DNA from: Exiguobacterium sibiricum 7-3
Lineage (GTDB): Bacteria; Bacillota; Bacilli; Exiguobacteriales; Exiguobacteriaceae
Length of the DNA: 64,000 nt
Assembly: GCF_000620865.1 (NCBI RefSeq)
Contig: NZ_KK211190.1
Span: 2,708,914 to 2,772,913 of the forward strand
Reading direction: 5' to 3'
Of this stretch, positions 9,154 through 18,120 are shown in pieces. The notes beneath the pieces were generated by a model. That model was not told where the DNA came from. It did not search any database and worked only from the letters and a program-made list of their open reading frames with translations. Each line of letters opens with the position of its first letter. Position 1 is the first letter of the stretch. A program made the translations under genes and the position numbers.

Positions 9154-11478
9154 CTAACTTGAAAAATAATGTTCAATCCGAAACAGAACAATATCCGTTA
9201 TCCACTCCGTTAATACTCTACTATTTGTCTTAAAGTCTTGTTGAATAAATAATGTTCTTTGGTCTTTAGTTGTTTCAAACGGATATCCCATTTTTGGAAA
9301 GGGCTGTTGCTTCAGTAATGCTATTACCTTTGACTCATTGTACCCATCCTCAAAGACCTTCCCTTGCGCATCCTTTACTTCCCGATACTTCTCTGCATAT
9401 AGATACTCATAAAAGAAGGGAGCGACTTCTGCTGCCGTAATCGGCTCCATCCATCGCTCTTCGCCCCGCTCGAGCATTGCTAGCAACACAACCATCTTGT
9501 AACTCCGGTTCATGACCGTTTTTTCGACCTGTTCAATCAGTTCACGGTTAGCATCGTAAGTCTCGATTTCTTCATCCGTCAATTCACCTTGTTCCTTCAA
9601 GAAACCGACGTACGAGCCCCACTCTTGTTTATAGCCCGTTGGCATGGCTGTCAGTTGACCAATCTCAACGTAGGTTGGACGCCGCCCAAGATCGATCTTC
9701 AGTTGTTCATAACTCTCGATCAAACGTAGTTTACGCTGATTTGGTTGGCGCATCCGATGAATGATATTCAGTGCTTGTGTATCGAACTCGATGATGCATC
9801 CCTTTGGTGGCGTAATCGGCTCCTTATCCCCCCGCTTAATCTTGTCTTTTACTGTTCCAAGCAACATCAGCTTCGTTTCAACATTTTTGTAGTTCCCAAT
9901 CAAATCGATGATGACACAATGTGATTTCTCACTCGCTAAACGTAAGCCCCGCCCAATTTGCTGGGTGTAGATTGCAATCGATTCCGTCGGTCGGCAAAAC
10001 AGTAACGTATCGACTTTTGGAATGTCGACTCCTTCATTAAACAAATCGACCGTAAAGACGATTTCTAACGTTCCCTGTTCAAACTCCTGAATCCGCTCTC
10101 GTCGATTAATGGTCTGTCCGGTCAAGGCAATCGCTTGGTGCCCCATTTCCCGGAATGTCTGCGCTAAGTATTCGGCTTGGCGGATCGACGAACAAAAGGC
10201 GATCGTCTTCGTCTGCCGGTGCTTCGACCAGGCGGCATAGATGTTTTCTGAGACTGCCCGATCAATCTGCGCCTGTTCCAGTTCCATCGCATCATATTTT
10301 CGTCCCATCCGTCGCAGTTGCGAATAGTCGATGACGTCATGAATCCCGTAATAATGGAACGGAGTCAGAAATCCTTCGTTGATGCCTGACGTGAAGTGCA
10401 TTTGAAAGGCAACGTTATTGTCGCACAGTGCATAGACGTCCGCTCCGTCCATCCGGTCCGGCGTCGCTGTCAGTCCCAGTAAAAATTGGGGGTCGAAATG
10501 CGCCAGAACCTTTTGATAACTTTTAGCTGCTGCGTGGTGAAACTCATCAATGATGATCAAATCAAAATAATCTTGTGCGAACCGTTCAAGATGCCTGTTT
10601 TGGGATAGCGTTTGGACTGACCCAAACAGTACGTCCGTCTGTTTATCATTCGTGCGGTCTGATCCGATGTAGAAGGCTGTCTGCCAATTAGGTTCGACCT
10701 TTTTAAACGAACGTTCCGCTTGCTCCAGTAATTCACGCTGGTGTGCAAGGAACAGAATTCGTTTAAAACCACGTGCAAAGAATGCACTGAGATACGTTTT
10801 CCCAAGCCCGGTTGCAAGTACGGTCAAAGCACGCGTCCGTCCTTCTTCCATCGTTTCCCGAAGTGCCCGTAAGGCTTCCTCCTGCACCCGGTGCGGCAGA
10901 ATCTCCTCGGACATGACGAGCTGTTGCTCCGCATAGTCGACTTCCGGTTCTGCAACATATTGCCGTGCGTCATGTTCCTGCCGGTACGCTTCGAGGACAA
11001 TCGGATTCAGGTCTTGAGCTGCTTCACTTAAATAAAGATCCATGAATGCCTCAATCGCATCATCCAAGATATGCGGTGCGACGGCTTGCGGTAAATGAAG
11101 ATTCCACTCGACACCGGTCCGAAAAGCGCTTTTGGAGATATTCGATGAGCCGACAATCGACAGACCGGTCTCTGCGTTGCGGAACAGATAGGCTTTCGGA
11201 TGAAACGCCCGTCCGCCAGAGCGATAAAACCGGATCGACAGACCGTCCAGTTTTAATAATTCTGCCAACGCCTCCGGGTCCGTGATATGTAAGTAGTCGC
11301 CAATCAAAAAATGAACATCAGCGCCCCGTTCGACGGCGCGACATAACGCCGGTAACAACAGTTCGACACCCGAGCGTTGCGCAAAGGCGGCGACGATATA
11401 GACTTCATCAGCTTGGTCAATGGCATCAACCAACGACGCATACAAATCGTGTGTCGTCAGTTTTGCTGCCGGAATCAA
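9154..11478 (-). CDS. PLD-nuclease-fused DEAD/DEAH superfamily 2 helicase
   Basis: A 774-residue protein starting at TTG 11478, overlapping the stop of the upstream pyrophosphohydrolase gene. Residues about 8-160 are a phospholipase D-type nuclease domain with one HKD motif (FHPKAYLFR, then SNISKSAF). Residues about 200-560 form an SF2 helicase: Walker A ATGLGKT, DEAH-box variant IIIDEFHH, motif III GLTATPDRMDGAD, and in lobe 2 FNEGVDIPKVD and QQIGRGLRLA. The last 200 residues are a helical extension of unknown role. Helicases of this design are common in mobile and defence regions. It is co-transcribed with a MazG-type gene, mirroring the pair at 6603-8533. Confidence 0.9.
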   Translation of the reverse strand: MIPAAKLTTHDLYASLVDAIDQADEVYIVAAFAQRSGVELLLPALCRAVERGADVHFLIGDYLHITDPEALAELLKLDGLSIRFYRSGGRAFHPKAYLFRNAETGLSIVGSSNISKSAFRTGVEWNLHLPQAVAPHILDDAIEAFMDLYLSEAAQDLNPIVLEAYRQEHDARQYVAEPEVDYAEQQLVMSEEILPHRVQEEALRALRETMEEGRTRALTVLATGLGKTYLSAFFARGFKRILFLAHQRELLEQAERSFKKVEPNWQTAFYIGSDRTNDKQTDVLFGSVQTLSQNRHLERFAQDYFDLIIIDEFHHAAAKSYQKVLAHFDPQFLLGLTATPDRMDGADVYALCDNNVAFQMHFTSGINEGFLTPFHYYGIHDVIDYSQLRRMGRKYDAMELEQAQIDRAVSENIYAAWSKHRQTKTIAFCSSIRQAEYLAQTFREMGHQAIALTGQTINRRERIQEFEQGTLEIVFTVDLFNEGVDIPKVDTLLFCRPTESIAIYTQQIGRGLRLASEKSHCVIIDLIGNYKNVETKLMLLGTVKDKIKRGDKEPITPPKGCIIEFDTQALNIIHRMRQPNQRKLRLIESYEQLKIDLGRRPTYVEIGQLTAMPTGYKQEWGSYVGFLKEQGELTDEEIETYDANRELIEQVEKTVMNRSYKMVVLLAMLERGEERWMEPITAAEVAPFFYEYLYAEKYREVKDAQGKVFEDGYNESKVIALLKQQPFPKMGYPFETTKDQRTLFIQQDFKTNSRVLTEWITDIVLFRIEHYFSS

Positions 11479-11798
11479 TCTTCGACCTCAATCAGATACA
11501 GCTTGTCATCAAAGCCGCCCCGCTTATCGTGTTTCGTCAGCCGGATTGCTTCAAGCTGTTCCGGTGTCGTTCCGTGCGTCCGCGCCAGCGCGTGAATCAG
11601 TTCCAGTAAATCAGCCAGTTCTTCCACCGCTTCTTCGGTCGTTGTTGCTTCTTCATATTCCGCTACTTCTTCATGCAACTTCCGTTTCGCTTCGACGAGG
11701 AATTCTTCCTCGTCAAGTGTCCGGAACGTTGCTTTTTTTCCGTTCCGAGCAATGATAGTTGGAATCTGATCCCGGACTAATTTATGATAAAGAGGCAT
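11475..11798 (-). CDS. Phosphoribosyl-ATP pyrophosphohydrolase/MazG-like protein
   Basis: A 107-residue protein from ATG 11798, preceded by AAGGAG; the longer open frame upstream lacks a suitable ribosome site. It begins MPLYHKLVRDQIPTIIARNG and carries the MazG-type acidic helices (KLHEEVAEYEEA, EAVEELADLLELIHAL), as in a group of HisE-like pyrophosphohydrolases annotated as house-cleaning enzymes. A closing GGFDDKLYLI segment is typical of this subgroup. Its stop overlaps the start of the PLD-helicase gene, indicating translational coupling. Confidence 0.87.
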   Translation of the reverse strand: MPLYHKLVRDQIPTIIARNGKKATFRTLDEEEFLVEAKRKLHEEVAEYEEATTTEEAVEELADLLELIHALARTHGTTPEQLEAIRLTKHDKRGGFDDKLYLIEVED

Positions 11799-11907
11799 TG
11801 GATTCACTCCTTGTAAGTATGGTGATGGTGTTGTAAAAATTATCCTATAGTTCAAGGCAGATAGCACGTTCTACATACTATTTATTTTAGTTAGAGGAGG
11901 AGTTTTC

Positions 11908-12297
11908 ATGAGTTCATTCCAGAAAATCGAAACAACCAACGCCCCGGCTGCCATCGGTCCTTATTCGCAAGGTTTCATTGCCAACGGTACATTATACGCA
12001 TCCGGTCAAATCCCGATCAATCCTGCGACGGGTGAAATGGTCGTCGGTGGCATTACGGAGCAGACAGAGCAGGTCATGAAAAACGTCGATGCCATCTTAA
12101 AAGAAGCCGGTCTGACACCGGATCGTGTCGTCAAGACGACGTGTTACTTAACGAGCATGGATCATTTCGCTGCGTTTAATGATATCTACTCCGATTACTT
12201 TGCTCCGCATAACCACTTCCCGGCACGATCTTGTATCGCCGTCAAAGAGTTACCGAAAGATGCTTTGGTTGAAGTTGAGATTTTAGGGTTAGTCTAA
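11908..12297 (+). CDS. ridA: RidA family reactive intermediate/imine deaminase
   Basis: A 129-residue protein of standard RidA length. It has IGPYSQGF, the YASGQIPINPATGE strand, ARSCIAV with the active-site arginine, and the closing VEVEILG glutamate. RidA hydrolyses reactive enamine/imine intermediates such as 2-aminoacrylate released by PLP enzymes and works as a trimer in the cytoplasm. A strong GAGGAGG ribosome site precedes ATG 11908. It is a monocistronic unit ended by a hairpin at 12308. Confidence 0.95.
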   Translation: MSSFQKIETTNAPAAIGPYSQGFIANGTLYASGQIPINPATGEMVVGGITEQTEQVMKNVDAILKEAGLTPDRVVKTTCYLTSMDHFAAFNDIYSDYFAPHNHFPARSCIAVKELPKDALVEVEILGLV

Positions 12298-12307
12298 TTT
12301 TTTGGAG

Positions 12308-12333
12308 CACGTCACGTTTAGTGGCGTGTTTTT
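12308..12333 (+). terminator. Terminator of ridA
   Basis: CACGTCAC and GTGGCGTG pair (one G-T) around a five-base loop, followed by TTTTT. Almost the same hairpin sequence occurs at 25061. Confidence 0.85.
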
Positions 12334-12380
12334 CATATATCATGAAATCCAGCAACGCTTAATAAAAACTTAAAAAACGA

Positions 12381-12416
12381 AAAAAAGAAAAGTCACGTTC
12401 AAGTGACCTTTCTTTT
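12381..12416 (-). terminator. Terminator of the TerC-family gene
   Basis: GTCAC/GTGAC stem with a six-base loop and flanking A-rich and T-rich runs. The minus-strand transcript ends in a long U-tract. Confidence 0.65.
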
Positions 12417-12444
12417 AAATTCATTTACAAATAATCCCATAAAA

Positions 12445-13227
12445 TTATTTTTTCCCAGCTGCTGATTCTTTTTCAGATGCACGGATTTTTTTATTTTTCT
12501 CGACATAATGAATTACAAACGTCATTAAAAATGCGCCAATTAAAATTGCAAAGAACACTAAATGAGGTAGGTGGAAACCAAAGACACTAGCAAACATTTT
12601 TGCAGCAATGATTCCGATTAATACAAATGCTGTTGTTTCAAGTTCTGGGAATTTGTCTATCAAAGTCAAAAATATTCCTGCTACAGTTCTCATCATTAAT
12701 ATTCCAAGCATTCCACCTAATAAAAGCACCCATACTTGATCAGAGATTGCAAAAGCTGCTAATACAGAATCAATACTGAATGCAATATCCATGATTTCTA
12801 CAGAAATAACGGTTGCCCAAAAAGTCCCAAAGATTCTTACCATTATACTAGTTTTATTGAACTCTTTAGCCTCATCATCGTCACCTTTATTTTTGAAATA
12901 CTGAATCACAATCCATGCAAGATATGCTGCACCTAGTATTTTTACAATTGCAAATTTAACTAAATAAACACCGACTCCGATCGCAATAAATCGAAATACA
13001 TAAGCACCAATAATTCCATACAATAATGCTTTTTTTTGTTTTTCTTTTGGTAAATGCTTGACTAAAACTGCTAGTACTAAAGCATTATCTGCAGACAACA
13101 ATCCTTCGATTAAAACTAATGATCCGATTAATCCCCACGCTACTGGGTCTGTCAGTACCTCGCCCCACATTTTAAAATCAAAAAACATTGCGTATGTATG
13201 TAAAATTTGTTGAATTACATCATTCAT
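12445..13227 (-). CDS. TerC/YceF-family integral membrane protein
   Basis: A 260-residue protein with seven to nine membrane spans. The two signature acidic motifs of TerC are present: GLLSADNALVLAVL near residue 45 and DIAFSIDSVLAAFA near residue 150. TerC-family proteins are membrane components of Ter stress systems and have been linked to Mn2+ export and to metalation of exported proteins. It lies downstream of a terD gene, separated by a terminator-like hairpin (13257-13297), at one edge of the A+T-rich ter island. Confidence 0.92.
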   Translation of the reverse strand: MNDVIQQILHTYAMFFDFKMWGEVLTDPVAWGLIGSLVLIEGLLSADNALVLAVLVKHLPKEKQKKALLYGIIGAYVFRFIAIGVGVYLVKFAIVKILGAAYLAWIVIQYFKNKGDDDEAKEFNKTSIMVRIFGTFWATVISVEIMDIAFSIDSVLAAFAISDQVWVLLLGGMLGILMMRTVAGIFLTLIDKFPELETTAFVLIGIIAAKMFASVFGFHLPHLVFFAILIGAFLMTFVIHYVEKNKKIRASEKESAAGKK

Positions 13228-13256
13228 AAATATATCTCCTTATTCTATTATTAATC

Positions 13257-13297
13257 GAAAAAGATATAGAAGGATATATACCTTCTATATCTTTTTC
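13257..13297 (-). terminator. Hairpin between terD and the TerC gene
   Basis: A perfect 17-base-pair stem (GAAAAAGATATAGAAGG with its complement) around a seven-base loop. It ends the terD transcript or attenuates read-through into the TerC gene. Confidence 0.8.
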
Positions 13298-13318
13298 TTC
13301 TAATCCGTTATTATTTTT

Positions 13319-13891
13319 TTATAAACCGTAAGAATTGATTAGAGACTGTAGCCCACCTTGGTAGCCAGCTCCAACCGCATTAAATTTCCAGTCCGTTTGG
13401 TGTCTATATATTTCACAAAAAACAGCCGCAGTTTCAATGCTAAAATCTTCACCCAAATCGTAACGTAAAATTTCGGCTCCTGTTTCTTCATCGATCAATC
13501 TAACAAAAGCGTTTGCAATTTGTCCGAAGTTTTGACTACGAGCGACTGCATCATGAATTGTAACTGTAATAGCAATTTTATCTACATCACGAGAAACTTT
13601 TGTCAAATCAATTTTAATTTGCTCATCATCGCCGTCACCCTCACCAGTTCTATTATCACCAGTATGTGTAACCGATCCGTCTGGGCTATTTAAATTGTTA
13701 TAAAAAATAAAATCAGATTCTGAACGACATTTCCCCATAGTATTAAGTACAAAAGCAGAGGCATCTAAATCATAATCTTGTCCACCATCATATTGCTTAA
13801 CATCCCATCCTAAGCCAACAACAAGCTTTTTTAATGTCGGATTAGTTTTTGTTAAATCAATCCGTTGACCTTTTGATAATTGAATTGCCAT
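13319..13891 (-). CDS. terD: TerD-family Ca2+-binding stress protein
   Basis: A 190-residue protein. I take ATG 13891 (MAIQLSKGQRIDLTK) rather than the ATG six bases upstream, since TAGGGGG then sits at the proper 8-base distance. The TerD fold is clear: VVGLGWD, DYDLDASAFVL, the Ca2+-binding acidic loop GDNRTGEGDGDDEQ, NAFVRLID and the closing YRHQTDWKFNAVGAGY. TerD proteins are cytoplasmic and Ca2+-binding, and are needed for tellurite and phage/colicin resistance with TerC and TerA. It is divergent from the TerD/TerA unit and is followed by TerC. Confidence 0.93.
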   Translation of the reverse strand: MAIQLSKGQRIDLTKTNPTLKKLVVGLGWDVKQYDGGQDYDLDASAFVLNTMGKCRSESDFIFYNNLNSPDGSVTHTGDNRTGEGDGDDEQIKIDLTKVSRDVDKIAITVTIHDAVARSQNFGQIANAFVRLIDEETGAEILRYDLGEDFSIETAAVFCEIYRHQTDWKFNAVGAGYQGGLQSLINSYGL

Positions 13892-13919
13892 TTTCATTTC
13901 CCCCTAGATAATATTATGT

Positions 13920-13966
13920 AATTAAAGTAAAAATGTGTTATTTGAACTACTATTTATACTTTAATT
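13920..13966. promoter_or_regulatory. Inverted pair of AATTAAAGTA motifs in the divergent ter promoter region
   Basis: AATTAAAGTA at 13920-13929 faces its exact complement TACTTTAATT at 13957-13966. A further copy (14026-14035) lies in the same intergenic region, and a matching inverted pair stands before the other terD operon at 22047-22091. The recurrence suggests a binding site for a shared ter regulator, though chance in A+T-rich DNA cannot be excluded. Confidence 0.45.
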
Positions 13967-14021
13967 GTTAAATACAAAAATATCAATATCAATATTTTTA
14001 ATTTATGTTTTTTTATACTTT

Positions 14022-14035
14022 AATTACAATTAAAA
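14022..14035. promoter_or_regulatory. Third copy of the ter-promoter motif
   Basis: TTTATACTTTAATT at 14022-14035 is a 14-base direct repeat of 13953-13966, 69 bases apart. It lies about 95 bases before the TerD start on the plus strand. Confidence 0.4.
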
Positions 14036-14130
14036 GTATTTTAATTATTTATTTTACTTTCATCTTTTTAAAATAGTAATTTAATGGTAAAATTTAAAAG
14101 TATTTCAAACTTAATCTTGAGGTGTTTATT

Positions 14131-14736
14131 ATGTCAATTAACTTAACAAAAGGACAAAAAATTGATTTAACTAAAGGTAATAACAACTTACAAAATTTAA
14201 CAGTAGGTCTTGGTTGGGATCCTATTCAACAACAACCTACAGGATTTTTAAGTAGACTGTTAGGTAACAGTAATAATGAAATCGATTGTGATGCTACTGT
14301 TTTTATGCTTGATAGTAATGGAAAAATACAAAGATCTGAAGATGTCATATACTTTGGTAAACTAAAAAGTGACTGTAACAGTGTTATACATACTGGAGAT
14401 AATTTAACTGGCGAGGGTGACGGTGATGATGAACAGCTTTTAATTTCTCTCAATAAAATACCAACTAATATTCATCGTCTACTATTCGTAGTAAATATTT
14501 ATGAGTGTACAAATCGAGGTCAACATTTTGGCATGATTAAAAATGCATATATTCGTATTGAAGATAGTACAAATAAAAAAGAGTTACTGAAATTTAATTT
14601 ATCTAGCAACTTTAGTGGTCTAACTTCTTTAATTGCCGGAGAACTTTATCGGCATAATAATGACTGGAAGTTTAACGCAATCGGTGATGGAACACATGAT
14701 ACTTCTATTAATGAAATTTCAAAAAGATTCATCTAA
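14131..14736 (+). CDS. TerD-family protein, long paralogue
   Basis: A 201-residue TerD-domain protein starting at ATG 14131 with GAGGTG 6 bases upstream. Compared with the 190-residue TerD it carries an insertion after VGLGWDP (about 15 residues, GFLSRLLGNSN) before the EIDCDATVFML strand. It keeps the Ca2+ loop [14 protein letters not shown] and the YRHNNDWKFNAIGDG ending. It shares length and insertion with the paralogue at 21334-21939, so the two are a duplicated pair. It is followed after 27 bases by terA. Expected to be cytoplasmic and to assemble with other Ter proteins at the membrane. Confidence 0.9.
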   Translation: MSINLTKGQKIDLTKGNNNLQNLTVGLGWDPIQQQPTGFLSRLLGNSNNEIDCDATVFMLDSNGKIQRSEDVIYFGKLKSDCNSVIHTGDNLTGEGDGDDEQLLISLNKIPTNIHRLLFVVNIYECTNRGQHFGMIKNAYIRIEDSTNKKELLKFNLSSNFSGLTSLIAGELYRHNNDWKFNAIGDGTHDTSINEISKRFI

Positions 14737-14763
14737 TAATCACATACTAAAGGAGAAAATAAA

Positions 14764-15993
14764 TTGACTACTTTGATACGAGGACAAAAAATTGATTTAA
14801 CAAAAAATAACCCTTCTTTAAGTAAGATCAGTATTGATTTTGAATGGTTTATAAACTCCACAGAAAATTTCGATACAAATATCATAGCAATTTCTTTAGA
14901 TAGTAGTGGGAAAATTTCAGACAAAAATCAAATCGTTTATTATAACCAAAAAAAATCTTTAAATAACTCCATTTCAATCTCTACAGAAAAAAAAATGAAG
15001 TTTACTCTTCATGATCTCCCTATAACAACTAACAAAGTATTGATTGTTTTAGATATTTATGAAGCTATAAACAAAAAACAAAATTTCAATCAATTTAAAG
15101 AAATTATCGCGATTATCAAAAACGATCTCACAAATTCAGAACTTTATCGATATAATTTAGAAGTCGACTTCAATAAAGATTCTACGTTAGTAGTAGGAGA
15201 AATATATCGCCATAATGGGGAATGGAAGTTTAGTGCGGTCGGCAGAGGTGTTAATCGTGGTCTTGGTAACTTATTATTACAATATGGATTTGCCATGAAT
15301 CAGAAAGATTTTTTAAAAACATCAAATAACGATGTTAATAATAATCAATCGACTTACAATAAAAACACAAAAATTTCATTATCAAAAATTGAATTAAAAA
15401 AATCTGGTGATTCAATCGATTTAAGCAAAGTAGATGATAAATTAGGAAAATTAAATGTAAACTTGAATTGGAATCAAAATGGTAATTCAAATGCCAATAA
15501 AGGTTTTTTTAGTTCCTTATTTTCAAGTACTTCGGTAGATTTAGATTTAGGCTGTCTTTATGAATTAAATGATGGAGAAAAAGGCGTTGTTCAAGCTTTA
15601 GGTAACATGTTTGGTAGTTTTAATAATCGACCATATATTAATTTAGATCAAGATGATCGTTCAGGTAATTCTTTGAATGGAGAAAATTTAAATATCAACG
15701 GAAAAGAATATAGTCAATTTAAAAAGATTCTTGTTTTTGCTTATATTTATGATGGTGCAGCTAACTGGTCTGAAGTAGATGGAGTAGTAAAAGTGAAGCA
15801 AATAGAAGGGCCTGACATAATTGTCAAACTCGATAACCATTCTAATAATAAAAATATGTGTGCTATTGCAATGATTGAACGCAGTAAAAATAATACTTTA
15901 AAAATCACTAAACTTTCTAAGTATTACAGTGGTCATAAAGAGTTAGATCGTGCATACGGTTGGAATATGAGATGGACGGCAGGAAGTAAATAA
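14764..15993 (+). CDS. terA: TerA-like protein with two TerD-type domains
   Basis: A 409-residue protein starting at TTG 14764, preceded by AAAGGAG. The N-terminal domain (1-180) is TerD-like (IRGQKIDLTKNNPSL to [15 protein letters not shown]) but has lost the acidic Ca2+ loop. After a low-complexity N/S/K linker, the C-terminal domain (about 210-405) has TerA marks: LDLGCLYELNDGEKGVVQAL, NLDQDDRSG and VFAYIYDGAANW. TerA works with TerC and TerD family proteins in the Ter complex. It ends at a long A+T-rich hairpin. Base composition is very A+T-rich like the rest of the island. Confidence 0.9.
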   Translation: MTTLIRGQKIDLTKNNPSLSKISIDFEWFINSTENFDTNIIAISLDSSGKISDKNQIVYYNQKKSLNNSISISTEKKMKFTLHDLPITTNKVLIVLDIYEAINKKQNFNQFKEIIAIIKNDLTNSELYRYNLEVDFNKDSTLVVGEIYRHNGEWKFSAVGRGVNRGLGNLLLQYGFAMNQKDFLKTSNNDVNNNQSTYNKNTKISLSKIELKKSGDSIDLSKVDDKLGKLNVNLNWNQNGNSNANKGFFSSLFSSTSVDLDLGCLYELNDGEKGVVQALGNMFGSFNNRPYINLDQDDRSGNSLNGENLNINGKEYSQFKKILVFAYIYDGAANWSEVDGVVKVKQIEGPDIIVKLDNHSNNKNMCAIAMIERSKNNTLKITKLSKYYSGHKELDRAYGWNMRWTAGSK

Positions 15994-16006
15994 TTTTATA
16001 TTTTCT

Positions 16007-16077
16007 AAAAAATAAACCCGCATAATATTAGTCAATTTAAAATAAATCTGACTAACATTATGTGGGCTTTATTTTTT
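16007..16077. terminator. Long hairpin terminator after terA
   Basis: The arms around 16007-16034 and 16049-16077 pair with a few mismatches (core ATAAACCCGCATAAT against its complement), ending in TTTATTTTTT. It also serves the opposite strand. Confidence 0.8.
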
Positions 16078-16201
16078 AAAGAAAGGATTTAAAAATGTAC
16101 ACACCAGCTAAATTGATTGGAATTCTATTCTTTTAAAACAAGCTATTAGAAACAAATATACGATCTAAAAATAAAATTTATTATTATTTTGTTTAAATTC
16201 A

Positions 16202-16993
16202 CTAATTAATTTTTTTACTATATTCATTAACTTTTTTCATAATTTCTACAGAGGATTTAATTCCTCGTTCACTTGTTTTGTTTAACGTCGAATCATAACA
16301 AATTATTTCGCCGTGTAAAGGAACTATAGAAAAATCTGCGTACTTTATTAATGGATAATCTAATATTGAATCACCTGAAGCAAATATTTCCCCACAAATA
16401 TTTTGTTTTTCTTTTAGGTACTGAAGAGGAGCTCTTTTATTAATATACCTTGGAATAAAATAAATTTTTCTTCCTTGTTGTGATACTATCCATTCTTTAT
16501 TTTCCGCCCATTTAGATACTTTAGTTATTTTATCATCATTGATATATTCAACGTTCAAAATTAAATATAAAAAATATTCTTCTGCTTCTTTTAAATTTAT
16601 AATACATTTCTTTTCAATGTTAAATAATATGAATTGAATTAGTTCTTTTTTTTTCTTTTTATAGTTATGATGCTCAGCTAAAATTATTTCATCCCATTCT
16701 TGACTTCGCTTTCCATCTATTAATAAAACTGCTCCATTTGCTACAATAGCAAATTTCGGCTTTATTTTTTCTTGAAACAAAGATATTCTTTTGTACTGAT
16801 CAACTGTTCTAGTTGTAACTGGTATGAATAAATTTTTTTCAGAAAATTCCATTAAATCTTTTAACACACTATTTTCTATATAACTATTAGGTTTGTTATC
16901 ATAATATTCGACAAGAGTACTATTATTCAAGTGACATTCAGCTGAAGACCTTGAATATATTAACGTTCGATCAAGATCGCTTGCAAAGATCAT
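16202..16993 (-). CDS. HAD-superfamily phosphatase of the Ter biosynthetic set
   Basis: A 263-residue haloacid-dehalogenase hydrolase. Motif I is FASDLDRTL (DxD nucleophile), motif II VTTRT, motif III a lysine in INKRAPLQYL, and motif IV FASGDSILDYPL. A Cof-like cap lies between motifs II and III. It is the last gene of a four-gene minus-strand operon with the StiP/PELOTA, PRTase and CitE-like genes. Comparative work by Aravind and colleagues on Ter systems grouped such HAD enzymes with these genes in a proposed pathway for a nucleoside-like metabolite, where it would dephosphorylate an intermediate (inference). Confidence 0.88.
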   Translation of the reverse strand: MIFASDLDRTLIYSRSSAECHLNNSTLVEYYDNKPNSYIENSVLKDLMEFSEKNLFIPVTTRTVDQYKRISLFQEKIKPKFAIVANGAVLLIDGKRSQEWDEIILAEHHNYKKKKKELIQFILFNIEKKCIINLKEAEEYFLYLILNVEYINDDKITKVSKWAENKEWIVSQQGRKIYFIPRYINKRAPLQYLKEKQNICGEIFASGDSILDYPLIKYADFSIVPLHGEIICYDSTLNKTSERGIKSSVEIMKKVNEYSKKIN

Positions 16994-17008
16994 TTTCTAA
17001 CAACACCT

Positions 17009-18106
17009 TTATACATTTTTTATTAGTCCACAGCATAAATAACTCATATCTTTATATTCTTCAACTACTACATTACGTTCAGCTGCAAGAAACAAAATAT
17101 GATTTAAGCGCTTATCACTAATATCTTTGACCAGTATTTTCCATGTTACTCTTCTTAGAAGAACACGTGTTGTTTCACCAATCCCAGGTTTTATATAGTT
17201 TGAATTTTCTATTTTGTAACTCTTCATTATTTTCAAAACGTCCTCAACACCACTAAACGTTCTTTCTGCGACATTTAGTTCTTTAACTAACGATTCAATT
17301 TCACTTGGTATCTTTGGAAACATTTCTTGAATTTGTTCAATATAAAAACACGATAAGTCACTATCTCTTAAATTATTATAGTACTTTGTACCATGAAAAT
17401 CTTTTTCTTTAATAAATTGAGAATTTAAAACTGTTCTACTAATTAAACCTGAAACCGTAGCGTTTAAACATGCACTTGGAATTAAAACATCCTCACGTGT
17501 TGAATATACTCCTGCACATTTTCCTGGATCAGCCAACACTACTAGTCGATCATCCAAATCTATGCCATCATTTAGTTTAATATCTTTACAAGATTTTATT
17601 AATTCTTTAGAAATAGCTCCTTTTCCTGTCCAACCATCTATGAATCGTAATGTAAAATCTGGGTGTTTATTTATAATATATTTGACTGCATTTAAATCTA
17701 ATCCTCTGTCTCTTATAATTGAAATACTGTAATGAGGAACGTCAATCTTATACTTTTGTAAAAGATACCTTTTTATTAAGACACCGACAGGCGTACCAGC
17801 TCTTGCAAGAGATACTATTACAATGTCTTTGCCGTGTAAATAAAATAAAATTTCTGCAACTCGTGCAACATGATTAGCAATATTTACTTTTTCTTCTTGA
17901 AGTAATAAATGAAATAATTCTATATAAGATCTTGGAGGCTCATATTCTATTGGTAACATCTCTGAATAATGAGACCCCGATTTCATAGCATGTTCACGGT
18001 CTAAATTCTCTCTTTCTTCAAGTAATCCATTTAAATTCTTTAACAAAAAAATAACATCATTTTTTAAATAACTTCCTGAGAATTCAACTTCTTTTATATT
18101 ATCCAT
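17009..18106 (-). CDS. StiP-family protein (PRTase-like domain plus PELOTA RNA-binding domain)
   Basis: A 365-residue protein starting at ATG 18106 with AGGGG 9 bases upstream. The N-terminal part carries family marks: SYLKNDVIFLLKNL, SLARAGTPVGVLIKRYL, SIIRDRGLD, and FIDGWTGKGAISKEL, a PRPP-loop-like segment. The last 70 residues (PGIGETTRVLLRRVTWKILV to YLCCGLIKNV) form a PELOTA-type RNA-binding domain. Databases name the family 'cysteine protease StiP', but the sequence reads more like a phosphoribosyltransferase-related enzyme. It sits mid-operon between the PRTase and HAD genes. Confidence 0.85.
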   Translation of the reverse strand: MDNIKEVEFSGSYLKNDVIFLLKNLNGLLEERENLDREHAMKSGSHYSEMLPIEYEPPRSYIELFHLLLQEEKVNIANHVARVAEILFYLHGKDIVIVSLARAGTPVGVLIKRYLLQKYKIDVPHYSISIIRDRGLDLNAVKYIINKHPDFTLRFIDGWTGKGAISKELIKSCKDIKLNDGIDLDDRLVVLADPGKCAGVYSTREDVLIPSACLNATVSGLISRTVLNSQFIKEKDFHGTKYYNNLRDSDLSCFYIEQIQEMFPKIPSEIESLVKELNVAERTFSGVEDVLKIMKSYKIENSNYIKPGIGETTRVLLRRVTWKILVKDISDKRLNHILFLAAERNVVVEEYKDMSYLCCGLIKNV

Positions 18107-18120
18107 TTTTATTAACCCCT

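Noticed and set aside
16095-16136. A 13-codon frame after terA (MYTPAKLIGILFF) with GAAAGGA upstream
   Set aside because: Too short, no conserved feature, and no terminator; a real peptide or a gene remnant cannot be told apart.
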